This document shows, in pieces, positions 27,118 to 36,224 of a stretch of 64,000 nt of DNA; within the stretch, counting starts at the first letter, position 1; each line of letters opens with the position of its first letter. Origin of the DNA: Streptomyces graminofaciens (lineage in GTDB: Bacteria > Actinomycetota > Actinomycetes > Streptomycetales > Streptomycetaceae); assembly GCF_030294945.1 (NCBI RefSeq), contig NZ_AP018448.1:7284001-7348000 (forward strand). Direction: 5' to 3'. A model generated the notes under the pieces. The model was given only the letters and a program-made list of their open reading frames with translations, ran no database searches and was not told the origin of the DNA. The position numbers and the translations under genes were made by a program.

Positions 27118-27731
27118 GCGCAGCCGTCGGCGGCCGTGCCCATGACACGGTCGGATTTGCGCCTCGCCGTACAGGTGGTGGGCCGGTGTGAACCCCTTCC
27201 CCTGTTACCGAGAGTTACAGAAGCGGGCCGCGTCCCGCCCTGAAACGTCCGCCCTGGGCGGTCGGATGCCGGGGCCGTCACGGGATGCGCCGCGATGCGG
27301 TGCGGCGTGAGTTCGGCCACCAGGGTGCGCTCTGTGCGGCGGTCCGAGTGGGACGCCCGGCCTCCGGGGATGGTGATCGTCTCGGTTGCCGTGGTCATGT
27401 CCGCGTCCATTTCCGCGGGCCCGGTCACCGTCCTGACCAGCCGACTCCGATAGGGCGAACCCGGCCGACCGCGACTCGAACTCCCCCGCGCCGAAGGGGG
27501 TGCGACCCGGTACGCGCGCCCGTGGCGTCTGCCGGAGACAGCCGCCGCGCCCGTCGGGTGAAGGGCGCGCGGTGACCCCGCGAGGCCCTTGCTTTACCCT
27601 CTTCACACCGAGACCACACAAGGCTGTTGTCATCTCGTTAAGTGATTACTCCTTGACGCTGAGGTGGTCACCACGTTGGCTTTCAGCCATCTGGGTCGCA
27701 GTGCTGCGCCCACGCCCGGAAGGCCCTTGAT
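27118..27731. other. Long upstream region of the sugar-binding lipoprotein gene
   Basis: About 610 bp without a convincing gene. Near its right end are CTTGACG (from 27652), which could be a -35 element, and the perfect 11-bp palindrome GTGGTCACCAC at 27664-27674, a candidate operator about 60 bp upstream of the GTG start. A minus-strand frame starting MTTATETITIPGG at 27398 was considered, but it runs into low-complexity sequence. Confidence 0.45.
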
Positions 27732-28892
27732 GTGAACGCCCGTAATACCCGCAACACCCTCCCCGCCGCCGACAGCCGCATACGCCGTACCGCCGTTCTG
27801 CGCCGTACCGCCCTCACGCTGGCCGCCTCCGCCGCGGCCATGTCCCTGGCCGCGTGCGGGATGATCGAGGGCGACGAGGTCAAGGCGACCCCCACGATGG
27901 GCAACGACATCACGGTGGGCGTGCTCTTCCCGGACAGGGACACCAAGCGGTACGAGCAGTTCGACTACCCGATCATCAAGGACGAGGTCGAGAACCTCAC
28001 CAACAGCAAGGGCACGGTCAAGTACGCCAACGCCGACAAGTCCGAGACGAAGCAGAACACCCAGCTCGAACAGATGGTGGCCGACAAGGTCGACCTCATC
28101 ATCGTCGACGCCGTGAACTCCGAGACCATCGCGAGCAGCATCCAGAAGGCGGACGACGCGGGCATTCCGGTCATCGCGTACGACCGGCTGGCCCAGGGGC
28201 CGATCGACGGATACGTCTCCTTCGACAACGAGCTGGTCGGCCAGGTGCAGGGCCGCTCGCTGACGGAGGACCTCGGTGACAGCGTCGCCAGCAAGATCGT
28301 GATGATGAACGGCTCGCCCACCGACCCGAACGCCGCCATGTTCAAGGAGGGCGCCCTCTCCGAGCTCCAGGACAAGGTGACGATCTCGGAGACGTTCGAC
28401 ACCAAGGACTGGGACCCGGCGGTCGCCAAGGTCAACATGGAGAAGGCGGTCGACAAGCTCGGCGTGGACAACATCGACGGCGTCTACGCCGCGAACGACG
28501 GCATCGCCGGCGCCGTCATCGACGTACTGAAGACCGCCGGTGTCTCCAAGGTGCCGCCGGTCACCGGGCAGGACGCCGACCTGGACGCGGTGCAGCGGAT
28601 CATCTCCGGCGACCAGTACATGACCGTGTACAAGTCGTTCCCGCTGGAGGCGCGGGCCGCCGCGCAGATGGCCGTCGCCAAGCTCCAGGGCCGCTCGATC
28701 GAGTTCGACGCGCTCGCCGCGGACAAGGTCGACTCCCCGACCACCAAGGACGTCCCGTCCCAGCTGGTGCCGCCCGTCGCGCTGACCAAGAACAACATCG
28801 ACGAGACGGTCCTCGCTGACGGCATCTACACCCTCGAGCAGATCTGCACATCCAAGTTCGCCGCCAGGTGCGCCGCGCTCGGCCTGAAGTAG
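27732..28892 (+). CDS. Sugar ABC transporter substrate-binding lipoprotein (XylF-like)
   Basis: A 386-residue periplasmic-binding-protein-like lipoprotein. A basic leader and hydrophobic core end in the lipobox LAAC, with the Cys near residue 42. The type I sugar-binding fold follows: TVGVLFPDRDTKRYEQFDYP, then VDLIIVDAVNSETIASSIQK, AGIPVIAYDRLAQGP, VYAANDGIAGAVIDVLK, and GQDADLDAVQRIISGDQYMT. It resembles xylose/ribose-type binding proteins. No ABC ATPase or permease is adjacent, which is unusual. GTG start. It may serve a transporter encoded elsewhere or act as a sensor. Confidence 0.9.
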   Translation: MNARNTRNTLPAADSRIRRTAVLRRTALTLAASAAAMSLAACGMIEGDEVKATPTMGNDITVGVLFPDRDTKRYEQFDYPIIKDEVENLTNSKGTVKYANADKSETKQNTQLEQMVADKVDLIIVDAVNSETIASSIQKADDAGIPVIAYDRLAQGPIDGYVSFDNELVGQVQGRSLTEDLGDSVASKIVMMNGSPTDPNAAMFKEGALSELQDKVTISETFDTKDWDPAVAKVNMEKAVDKLGVDNIDGVYAANDGIAGAVIDVLKTAGVSKVPPVTGQDADLDAVQRIISGDQYMTVYKSFPLEARAAAQMAVAKLQGRSIEFDALAADKVDSPTTKDVPSQLVPPVALTKNNIDETVLADGIYTLEQICTSKFAARCAALGLK

Positions 28893-29045
28893 CCCCCACC
28901 GTCCCCGACGCACCTCGACGCCCCCGGGCCCTCGCGGAGATCCTGTGCAGGGCCGGGCCGACGACGCAGCAAGACCGGCGCGCGGCCCGGCACATGGTCT
29001 AGGGTTGCGGTCTGTCATGTCGTGATCACGGGGGACGACTGTCGG

Positions 29046-30617
29046 ATGCGTCGAAGAAACGGCGACGGGGGCGTACGGCCACGCGTACGCGCCGTCGGGC
29101 TCACAGGCATCGCGGGGATGGCCCTGTCGCTCGCCCTGCTCACCGGGTGCAGCGGGGGCGGCTCCGAGAAAGCCGGCGAAGGCTCGGCGGGCAAGGCCGA
29201 GGAGACGTCCGGAGGCGGGGCGACGGCCGCCGCCGGTCCCGCGTACGAGGGGCCCGAACTGCCCGGCTTCGCCCGCGAGGCCGCCTGGAGCCTCGCCTCC
29301 GACGGCGATCAGGGGCCCGGCGCGCTGGACCTCGACGGCACCCTCCTGTTCGCCAAGGACGCGCGCGGCGCGTATCTCCCGGACCTCCACGACGACGACG
29401 CCTTCCTGGACCCCGACGCCTGGGACTCCGGCTACGCGAAGAGGACACCCCAGGGCCCCAACCGCGTCCTGTACCTGTCCGAGACGCCGCAACGGCTGAC
29501 CCTTGAGTTCCGCGACGCGAAGACCGGGAAGGTGCGCGGGACCCTCAAGGCGACCACCGACTCGGTCACCCTCACCACCTGGCGGGACGGCACCCCGGCG
29601 CTCGCCGTCGGCCGCTCCGAGACCGCCGGGTCGGACGGGCTCACGGCCGAGAGGACCACGTCGAAGGTCACGCTGTACGACGCCGAGGGCCATGAGCTGG
29701 GCAGGACCGTCGTGCCGCGCGCCGAAACCGATACCGGCACCGACACCGATACGGGGCTGTACTACGCCGCCGCCCTCACCGGCGGCCACCGCGTCGAGGC
29801 GGCCGGCGACACCCTCCGCCTCGTCCCGGTCGGCGACGGCACCGCCCGCACGGTGCCCTGCACCGAGGAAGGCGCCACCTGCGAGTTCAGCCCCGAGACG
29901 GGACTGCTGACCGGCGCCCGGGCCACCGCCGCGCCCGTCCTCGACGGCCGCTACTACGCCGGCTTCGAGAACGCGAACGTCAGCGGCTCCGACATGGTCC
30001 GCGTCACCCTGAACGACCTCACCACCGGCAAGAAAATCTGGAGCAGCGCCGACGCGGAGATCCCGCCCGGCGTGGAGCTCTACGACGACGGCGAACCCGG
30101 CACCGAGCCCACGCCCGCGTCCGAGACCCTCTCCCTGCTCGACGTCAGCGACGGCGAGGTCCTGCTGGCCTGGATGTCGAGCAGAAGCACCTCGGACATC
30201 TGGATCCACGCCCGCTACGACCTCGAAAGCGGCGAACTGACCGACTCCTTCGAGGCCACCGAGGCCGTCCTCTACGCCCCCTCAGGCGACCTCGCCGCCG
30301 AGGACAGGCCCCGCGACGGGGCGTTCACCGGCACGACCGTCTGGCAGCTGCCCGGCGGCAAGGAGCTGTGGGCGCAGAAACAGGGCTCCGGCGAGAACCC
30401 GCTGGACCCCGTCCGCTTCACCGCCGACGGCAAGGTTCTCTACGGCCTGACGATCACCCCCGGCAGCTCGGAGAAGGGCCTCGCCGTCGATCCCCGTACC
30501 CGCGAGGTCCTCGCCAAGGATCTGCCGACCGACCACGTCCCCGTCGTCGACGACTCGTCGGGCTACGGCTTCCTCACCACCGGCGCGGGCTTCTTCGCCT
30601 TCGCGCCGGCCTCCTGA
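29046..30617 (+). CDS. Large secreted lipoprotein, probable beta-propeller
   Basis: A 523-residue lipoprotein. The leader ends in lipobox LTGC near residue 37, followed by a Gly/Ser/Ala/Glu linker. The rest is strand-rich with repeated Trp/Asp/Gly turns (LYLSETPQRLTLEFRDAKTG, VTLYDAEGHELGRTVV, TVWQLPGGKELWAQKQG, AVDPRTREVLAKDLPTDH), which recalls PQQ/WD-like propellers. The function is unknown. A GGGGGACGAC ribosome site favours this ATG. A short gap separates it from the next lipoprotein gene in the same direction. Confidence 0.8.
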   Translation: MRRRNGDGGVRPRVRAVGLTGIAGMALSLALLTGCSGGGSEKAGEGSAGKAEETSGGGATAAAGPAYEGPELPGFAREAAWSLASDGDQGPGALDLDGTLLFAKDARGAYLPDLHDDDAFLDPDAWDSGYAKRTPQGPNRVLYLSETPQRLTLEFRDAKTGKVRGTLKATTDSVTLTTWRDGTPALAVGRSETAGSDGLTAERTTSKVTLYDAEGHELGRTVVPRAETDTGTDTDTGLYYAAALTGGHRVEAAGDTLRLVPVGDGTARTVPCTEEGATCEFSPETGLLTGARATAAPVLDGRYYAGFENANVSGSDMVRVTLNDLTTGKKIWSSADAEIPPGVELYDDGEPGTEPTPASETLSLLDVSDGEVLLAWMSSRSTSDIWIHARYDLESGELTDSFEATEAVLYAPSGDLAAEDRPRDGAFTGTTVWQLPGGKELWAQKQGSGENPLDPVRFTADGKVLYGLTITPGSSEKGLAVDPRTREVLAKDLPTDHVPVVDDSSGYGFLTTGAGFFAFAPAS

Positions 30618-30672
30618 CACCCCCCGCGCCACCGCTCATCCACATCCCCAGAGACATCCCAGAGGACTCCCT

Positions 30673-31185
30673 TTGCGTACCCCTCCCCGTACTCGTACGG
30701 CCCTGGCCTCCGCCGCCGCGCTGCTGCTCGCCCTGACCCTCACCGGCTGCGGTGACGACGAGGTCGAGCTGCCCATGCTCCGCACCAGCGAGGGCGTGGC
30801 CGACTATCTGAACAAGCAGGTCGGCTGCACGGACCCCGACTACGTCGAGAGCGACGAACTGCCGCTCATCAAGTCCGAGGTGAGCAACGCCGTCGACGGC
30901 GGCGGTGAGTGCGACATCGACGAGGACTCCGACATCTTCTTCGTGCACGTCACCGACATGACCAAGTTCCAGCAGGACGTGGCGGCCAACGAGGAGAACG
31001 AGGACGACGTCCTCATGATCGGCATGGACTTCGCCCTCGACGTCGACCGCGGCAGCGCCGTGCAGACCCTCCTCGACCAGGGCCTGCTCTTCCTTGACTG
31101 CAACCCCGGTATGCAGACCCCGCAGCAGTACCAGCGCATCGAGGCCGAGGACGACTGCGTGCTGACGGACTACGAGCGGGAGTGA
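30673..31185 (+). CDS. Small acidic lipoprotein
   Basis: A 170-residue lipoprotein. The TTG start (MRTPPRTRTALASAAALLLA) has GAGG nearby; lipobox LTGC falls near residue 26. The mature part is strongly acidic with four or more Cys (VGCTDPDYVES, GECDIDEDSD, LDCNPGMQTP, DDCVLTDYERE), possibly two disulfides. It lies 55 bp after the larger lipoprotein and may share its transcript. No family was recognised. Confidence 0.75.
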   Translation: MRTPPRTRTALASAAALLLALTLTGCGDDEVELPMLRTSEGVADYLNKQVGCTDPDYVESDELPLIKSEVSNAVDGGGECDIDEDSDIFFVHVTDMTKFQQDVAANEENEDDVLMIGMDFALDVDRGSAVQTLLDQGLLFLDCNPGMQTPQQYQRIEAEDDCVLTDYERE

Positions 31186-31191
31186 GGCGGC

Positions 31192-31221
31192 GGGGCCGTA
31201 CCGCACGGGCGGTACGGCCCC
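31192..31221. terminator. Terminator hairpin
   Basis: A perfect 12-bp stem GGGGCCGTACCG / CGGTACGGCCCC with a 6-base loop, between the convergent lipoprotein and transglutaminase genes. Confidence 0.85.
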
Positions 31222-31236
31222 CGGGAGCGCGGGGGC

Positions 31237-32118
31237 TCACGCCACCCGCGTGAACTCCACCGTCACCTCCGGCGGCCCTCCGGCCACACCCCGGTACACG
31301 CCCTTGTGCGGGGTCACGTCGTCGTAGTCGCGGCCCCGGCCGACGACCACATGGGACTCGTCGGCGCGGGTGCGGTTCGTCGGGTCGTAGCCGGACCAGT
31401 CGCCCGCCCAGTACTCGATCCAGGCGTGGCTCTGCCCGGCGACCGGCCGGTACAGCTCCGCCTCGCGCTCCGGGTGCAGATAGCCCGAGATGTAGCGGGC
31501 GGGCAGCCCGAGCCCGCGCAGCAGCCCGAGCGCCAGATGGGCGATGTCCTGGCAGACCCCGGCCCCCTGCTCCCACGCCTCGGCGGCGCTCGTGTTCACA
31601 CCGGTCGAGCCCGGCACGTACGACACGTGGTCGGCGACCAGCGACGACACCGCGACCGCCGTCTCGTGGGCGTCCAGCCCGCCCGCCACCTCCCGCGCCC
31701 GCTCGACGAGCGCGTCCGGGACGGTCGTACGCCGGGTCGGGGTCAGGTATTCGAGGAGGCGGGAGTCGTGGGACGCCCGCGCGATCTCCGCCCACCCGGG
31801 GGCTTTTTCGAGAGCTTCCGGCGGGGCCGTCTCCACCAGGCTGGACGCGGTGATCGTCAGGTCGGAGTGGGGCTCGATCAGGTCGAAGCCGGTGACCTGG
31901 GTGCCCCAGTAGTCCCAGTACGACCAGGTCGGCGTCGACGGGTTCACCAGCACCCGCGCGTCCAGCGTGGTCTGGCCCGGGAGCGTCAGCGGGGTCATGC
32001 GGACCTCGTTGTGGGAGGAGGCCGCGGGCTGGGCGTACGCGACCCGGGTGATGTGCCGGATGCGCAGCCGCCGGGTGGCGTTCGTCGCCGGAGGTGTCGG
32101 AGGTGTCATCGGGGTCAC
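31237..32118 (-). CDS. Transglutaminase-like protein
   Basis: A 293-residue protein with an N-terminal strand domain (LRIRHITRVAYAQPAASSHN) of the bacterial transglutaminase N type and a cysteine-protease-like core. The catalytic triad is seen as Cys in GAGVCQDIAHL, His in GQSHAWIEYW and Asp in GYDPTNRTRAD. The GTG start overlaps the upstream stop as GTGA; an ATG three codons later is better spaced from AAGGAGC. The set ATP-grasp, alpha-E, transglutaminase is a conserved operon of uncertain role, perhaps peptide ligation and cleavage. Confidence 0.9.
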   Translation of the reverse strand: MTPMTPPTPPATNATRRLRIRHITRVAYAQPAASSHNEVRMTPLTLPGQTTLDARVLVNPSTPTWSYWDYWGTQVTGFDLIEPHSDLTITASSLVETAPPEALEKAPGWAEIARASHDSRLLEYLTPTRRTTVPDALVERAREVAGGLDAHETAVAVSSLVADHVSYVPGSTGVNTSAAEAWEQGAGVCQDIAHLALGLLRGLGLPARYISGYLHPEREAELYRPVAGQSHAWIEYWAGDWSGYDPTNRTRADESHVVVGRGRDYDDVTPHKGVYRGVAGGPPEVTVEFTRVA

Positions 32119-33050
32119 GCTCCTTCCTGGGCCCACTCGACGGGACCTTGGTACGGGAAGAACTTGTCGGCGACCGCCTCCGCCGACGCCATGCAGGCCT
32201 GCTGCAGGTCCCGCAGCAGGACGGGCAGTCCGGCCTCCAGGGACTGGGAGTCGAGGTACTCCAGATGGGTGCGCAGGGCGCCGATCGGGCGGCGGGCCGG
32301 GTCCTGGCGGGGGCGGCCGAGTGCGGCGAGGCACTCCTCGGCCGTGGTCAGCGCGTGCAGCGCCGAGCGCGGGAAGTCGCGGTCGAGCAGCAGGAACTCG
32401 GCGACCTTGGGGCTGTCGCCGAAGCCGCCGTGCAGCCGCGCGTACGCCTCGTCGGCGCCGGACGCGCTCAGCAGAGTCGGCCAGTCGGGCGCGTGCGCGG
32501 CGTCCAGCACCCGCACCGACAGCAGCCGTACGGTCATGTCCACCCGCTCCAGGCTCCGCCCGAGCACCACGAACCGCCAGCTGTCGTCACGGCTCATCGT
32601 GGAGTCGGCGAGCCCGAAGAAGAGGGCGGCTCTGCGCCGGACCATCTCCAGATACGCGTACGGGCCGCCGGTGCGGCGCGCCGCCGAGCGCTGGTCGGCG
32701 AGCGCGTGCCAGGTGGAGTTGAGGCACTCCCACATCTCGGAGGAGACGGCCTCACGGGCACTGCGGGCGTTCAGCCGGGCAGCGCCCAGTGCCCCTTCGA
32801 TCGCCCCCGTCGAGCGCGCGTCGAAGGCGAGCTGGTCCAGCACCTGCTGCATGTCGACCGGTTGGTCACCGGCGTCCACGCCGAGGATCGCGTACAGGGA
32901 GCGGCAGGCCGCGTCCTCGTCGCGCCACGGGTCTTCCAACAGGCGGTGCAGATAGGCGTCGAGGATGCGGCCGGTCGCGTCGGCGCGCTCCACGTACCGT
33001 CCCGTCCAGGTCAGGGCCTCGGCTATCCGGGAGAGGATCACGTCGTTCAC
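32115..33050 (-). CDS. Alpha-E domain protein
   Basis: A 311-residue all-helical protein with the family opening MNDVILSRIAEALTWTGRYV, ERADATGRILDAYLHRLLED and repeated Arg/Glu helices. Alpha-E proteins accompany circularly permuted ATP-grasp enzymes and transglutaminases, and have no enzymatic motif themselves. It is coupled at both ends by 4-bp overlaps (ATGA upstream, GTGA downstream). With the ATP-grasp gene truncated, its normal promoter may be lost. Confidence 0.92.
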   Translation of the reverse strand: MNDVILSRIAEALTWTGRYVERADATGRILDAYLHRLLEDPWRDEDAACRSLYAILGVDAGDQPVDMQQVLDQLAFDARSTGAIEGALGAARLNARSAREAVSSEMWECLNSTWHALADQRSAARRTGGPYAYLEMVRRRAALFFGLADSTMSRDDSWRFVVLGRSLERVDMTVRLLSVRVLDAAHAPDWPTLLSASGADEAYARLHGGFGDSPKVAEFLLLDRDFPRSALHALTTAEECLAALGRPRQDPARRPIGALRTHLEYLDSQSLEAGLPVLLRDLQQACMASAEAVADKFFPYQGPVEWAQEGA

Positions 33051-33640
33051 TGCTGCTGCGCCCCTTCCTGAACGATGGCGCGGGTGCCGTCGGGGCCGAG
33101 CTGACGCGGCGCCTTCTCGGGCGGCGGGCCGCTCACGTCCTCGTACGACTGCTCGGCGGGGCCCTCCGCGAGGACCCAGGTGTCCTTGGAGCCGCCGCCC
33201 TGGCTGGAGTTGACGATGAGGTTGCCCTCCTGGAGGGCGACGCGGGTCAGCCCGCCGGGGAGCACCCAGACCTCGCTGCCGTCGTTCACGGCGAAGGGCC
33301 GCAGGTCGATGTGGCGCGGCGCCATGCGTTCACCGGCGAGCGTGGGGGAGGTGGACAGCGCGACCGGCCGCTGCGCGATCCAGCCCCGGGGATCGGCGGC
33401 GACGGCCGCACGGGTGAGTTCCAGGGTCTCCCGGTCCGCCTTCGGCCCGATCACGATGCCCTGCCCGCCCGCCCCGTCGACGGGCTTGATGACGAGCTGG
33501 TCGATCTGGTCGAGGACGGCCTCCAACTGCCCCGGCTCGTCCGGCCGGAAGGACTCGACGTTCGGGAGAATCGGTTCCTCACCGAGGTAGTAGCGGATCA
33601 GGTCGGGTACGTACGTGTAGAGCAGCTTGTCGTCCGCCAT
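33047..33640 (-). pseudogene. Truncated circularly permuted ATP-grasp protein
   Basis: Only the last 197 residues remain. They begin exactly at ADDKLLYTYVPDLIRYYLGE, an internal motif of this family, and include LVIKPVDGAGGQGIVIGPKA, GWIAQRPVALS, HIDLRPFAVNDG and LIVNSSQGGGSKDTWVL. Full-length members have close to 500 residues, so roughly 300 N-terminal residues are missing at the junction with the mobile element. The bases at the junction provide an ATG in place of the usual Val, so a fragment could be translated, but it lacks part of the ATP-binding core. Confidence 0.9.
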
Positions 33641-33675
33641 AGCACAGTTGACACGACACGCATTATCGTGTCGCC
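33630..33675. other. Element-chromosome junction (attL-like) and integrase upstream region
   Basis: Similarity to the ATP-grasp gene ends at about 33638. The next 35 bp hold TTGACA (33648) and the inverted repeat CGACACG-CATTAT-CGTGTCG (33654-33673), and end 2 bp before the integrase ATG. A serine-integrase att site next to the int gene is the usual arrangement. The exact crossover dinucleotide cannot be fixed without the empty site. Confidence 0.75.
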
Positions 33676-35262
33676 ATGCCCGTCGCACCCGAATACCTAC
33701 ACCTGGTCTATCCCGGCCGCACACCCTTCAACGCCCTCCTCTACGGCCGCAACAGCCGCGACCCGAAAAAGAAGGGAAGCTCGGTCTCCGACCAGCTCTC
33801 CACCGGCCGCCTCCTCTGCAACACCCACGACTGGAACATCGCCCACGAGTTCAAAGACACCGGCATCTCCGCCAGCCGCCACGCAAAGAAACGACGCGAC
33901 GAGTTCGAAGACCTCCTCGACGCCATCGAAGAAGGCCGCGGCAACATCGTGGTCGCCTTCGAAGCCAGCCGCTACTACCGCGACCTTGAGGTGTACGTCC
34001 GCCTCCGCAACGCCTGCCTCGCCGCCAACGTCCTCCTCTGCTACGACAACCAGGTCTACGACCTGTCCAAGCGCGGCGACCGCAAGATGACCGCACAGGA
34101 CGCCATCGCCGCCGAGGACGAAGCCGAGGGCATCCGCGACCGCAACGTCCGCACCGTCGAACTCAACGCGCAGGCCGGCAAGCCGCACGGGAAGATCCCC
34201 TTCGGGTATATCCGGAGGTACGATCCGGCGACTGGTGATCTGATCGGCCAGTTCGAGGATCCGCAGCGCGGCCCGCAGGTGGTTGCTGCGATGGAGCGCT
34301 TCGACTCGGGGGACTCGCTGACGGCGGTCGTCGAGTGGCTTCAGGACACCCCGGACGCGGCCCGTGCGGACGGGGTGGAGTGGACCACGGACTTGGCCCG
34401 CTACATGTTGATGAACCCGGCGTACGTCGGGCAGCGTGTCCATCAGGGCAGCGTGCTCCGCAGGGCCACGTGGGATCCGCTGAAGGGCCTTGAGACTGCC
34501 GAGGGCCAGGCGATGTTCCGGCGGGTGGCTAAACGTCTCACGGACCCGGAGCGGCGTACGCAGCAGGGCAACCAGCCCAAGCATCTGCTGTCGTGCATCG
34601 CCTTGTGCGGGGAGTGCGGCGACCACGCCATCCTCACCAAGTTCAACCACACCAACGGCAGCGCCATGTACTCCTGCCAGTCCAGACACGACACGTCGAT
34701 CAAGAAGGATGCGCTCGACGCGTACGTGGAGGAGGCCTTGTTCGGCTGGCTCGCCGACAAGCCGAAGGCCCGTGCCGCGCTCGTCCCCGACGACTCGGAT
34801 GTGCGTGCCGCGTCGGCGTTGGCGCAGGAGCAGGTGGATCAGCTGACTGCCCAGTTGGAGGAGGCGCGGGGGCTGGCGACGCAGCTTGATGAGAACAATC
34901 GGCCGCGTCTGTCGGTGGCGTCGTTGGCGAGTTTGGAGGCTGCGCTGCAACCGCAGATCGATGAGGCGCGGGCCCGGGTTGAGCGGGTGACGGGGACGCC
35001 GGTGCTGATTCAGCGGCTGCTGAGCGCGCCGGACCCGGAGGCGGTGTGGAACGGGACCGATATGGAGCCGGGGTTGACGTTGGACCAGCGGCGGGAGGCT
35101 GTCCGGTCGATAGTGACGGTGCGGCTGTTCAAGGCGGCTGGTAGCCGCCGGGTGTCGAGCCGTGTCCAGTTGGCGTGGGCCGGGGAGCCGGGGTTCAGGG
35201 ACCGACCACTCCGTGTCCGCGGGAATGCTCGCGCCCGGGTGATCGGTCTGGGAACTGAATGA
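33676..35262 (+). CDS. Large serine recombinase (integrase)
   Basis: A 528-residue site-specific recombinase. The resolvase domain starts with LLYGRNSRDP, where Ser27 is the likely nucleophile, and includes FKDTGISAS and VVAFEASRYYRD. The recombinase domain holds GKIPFGYIRR. A zinc ribbon (CGECG near residues 312-316, YSCQSRH near 336) is followed by a coiled coil (about 370-440), as in phiC31-type integrases. It integrates and, with a directionality factor, excises the element. No Shine-Dalgarno precedes the ATG; translation may be leaderless. Its 3' end overlaps the convergent gene by 68 bp. Confidence 0.95.
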   Translation: MPVAPEYLHLVYPGRTPFNALLYGRNSRDPKKKGSSVSDQLSTGRLLCNTHDWNIAHEFKDTGISASRHAKKRRDEFEDLLDAIEEGRGNIVVAFEASRYYRDLEVYVRLRNACLAANVLLCYDNQVYDLSKRGDRKMTAQDAIAAEDEAEGIRDRNVRTVELNAQAGKPHGKIPFGYIRRYDPATGDLIGQFEDPQRGPQVVAAMERFDSGDSLTAVVEWLQDTPDAARADGVEWTTDLARYMLMNPAYVGQRVHQGSVLRRATWDPLKGLETAEGQAMFRRVAKRLTDPERRTQQGNQPKHLLSCIALCGECGDHAILTKFNHTNGSAMYSCQSRHDTSIKKDALDAYVEEALFGWLADKPKARAALVPDDSDVRAASALAQEQVDQLTAQLEEARGLATQLDENNRPRLSVASLASLEAALQPQIDEARARVERVTGTPVLIQRLLSAPDPEAVWNGTDMEPGLTLDQRREAVRSIVTVRLFKAAGSRRVSSRVQLAWAGEPGFRDRPLRVRGNARARVIGLGTE

Positions 35263-35734
35263 GGTTGGCCGGGATGGGGGCGTCGGGCTTGAGCATGCCG
35301 GCTCTCTCCATCTCAACTCCGGTGCGGAACGCCTCTGTGGAGATCTGGAGACGTTGCTCTTCCAGTTCGGCGTGCATCGCTTCGCGTTCGGCGATGAGCG
35401 TGGCCGCGTTTTGTGCCTGCTCAGTGGCCACGGCGTGGTGCAGCCTGGTTGCTTCACATTCGAGCAAGGCCTGGAGGGCGAAGTACTTGCGTTGTTGAGC
35501 GTCGGCTTCCCGCCGGGAGATGGCGAGTTCGCGGCGTTCGTCGCGGGCGTCGCCGATCCACCCGCGGATGATGACCAGAGCTATGAACGTCAGCGCAGTG
35601 ACGACGAGGCTTGTTCCGGCCATGGAGCAGGATGGGTGGCTGCGGATGAGTCCGTGTCCACTGACCGCTAGGCCGCCTGCTAGTAGCGCTGTACCTGCTG
35701 CCACTGTGGCCCGCGTACTGCCTGTGAGACTCAT
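35195..35734 (-). CDS. Membrane-anchored coiled-coil protein
   Basis: A 179-residue protein with two N-terminal membrane spans (AAGTALLAGGLAVSGHGL and SLVVTALTFIALVIIRGWIG), then a charged coiled coil of about 75 residues (RREADAQQRKYFALQALLEC...). The C-terminus is basic and rich in Pro. An ATG is chosen over a GTG three codons earlier. It is convergent with the integrase and overlaps it. The family is not recognised. Confidence 0.7.
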   Translation of the reverse strand: MSLTGSTRATVAAGTALLAGGLAVSGHGLIRSHPSCSMAGTSLVVTALTFIALVIIRGWIGDARDERRELAISRREADAQQRKYFALQALLECEATRLHHAVATEQAQNAATLIAEREAMHAELEEQRLQISTEAFRTGVEMERAGMLKPDAPIPANLIQFPDRSPGREHSRGHGVVGP

Positions 35735-35750
35735 CCACCGCACCCCCGCA

Positions 35751-36209
35751 TCACATCTGTGCTGCTGCGCCCCCGGAGTCCTCGTTGGCGTCGTCCTCCG
35801 GCTTGGTGTTCTTCAGGGACTCAACGACGCCGAGGAAGACCGCGCGGCGCACTTCGTCCTGGAAACCGAGTCGGTCCGCAGCGCTCTCCGGGGTGATTCC
35901 CTCGGAGCCTACCTGTGACTGATTAGTTTCGGACAGTGTCTGCTGCGACTGAAGTGCGCTGGGGGGGAAGTGTCCCGCCAGGACCAGCAGTTCAAGCGGG
36001 GACATGTCAAGAACCTGGGCGAGTGCCGGGAAGAACTTGATGTCTGGAATCGTCTTACCGCGGACGAGTCGAGACGCCGTGCCGGGGGACATGCCGGTGG
36101 CGTCCTGGAGGCGCACCTGGGAGCCGTACTCGGCGTAGCCAGCGCGCCTGAGGGCGGGGAGGACGACCGCGAAGAATTTTTCCACGCGGCCCGGGGGGGT
36201 ATCCGTCAT
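35751..36209 (-). CDS. XRE-type repressor of the element
   Basis: A 152-residue protein. Residues about 15-70 form an HTH (VRLQDATGMSPGTASRLVRG, KTIPDIKFFPALAQVLDMSP). The C-terminal part has an acidic helix (EDEVRRAVFLGVVESLKN-like) perhaps for oligomerisation. It is divergent from the small HTH gene at 36447, with palindromic sites between them, the layout of a phage immunity region. It is therefore the likely master repressor. The start MTDTPPGRVEKFF fits the GGGGAC upstream; earlier codons overlap the operators. Confidence 0.83.
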   Translation of the reverse strand: MTDTPPGRVEKFFAVVLPALRRAGYAEYGSQVRLQDATGMSPGTASRLVRGKTIPDIKFFPALAQVLDMSPLELLVLAGHFPPSALQSQQTLSETNQSQVGSEGITPESAADRLGFQDEVRRAVFLGVVESLKNTKPEDDANEDSGGAAAQM

Positions 36210-36224
36210 GTCCCCAGACAGTAC

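Noticed and set aside
26526..27428. A minus-strand frame starting MTTATETITIPGG, considered as a small gene or peptide precursor
   Set aside because: After about 60 residues it enters the tandem repeats and the antisense of the gene at 26542; no convincing ribosome site.
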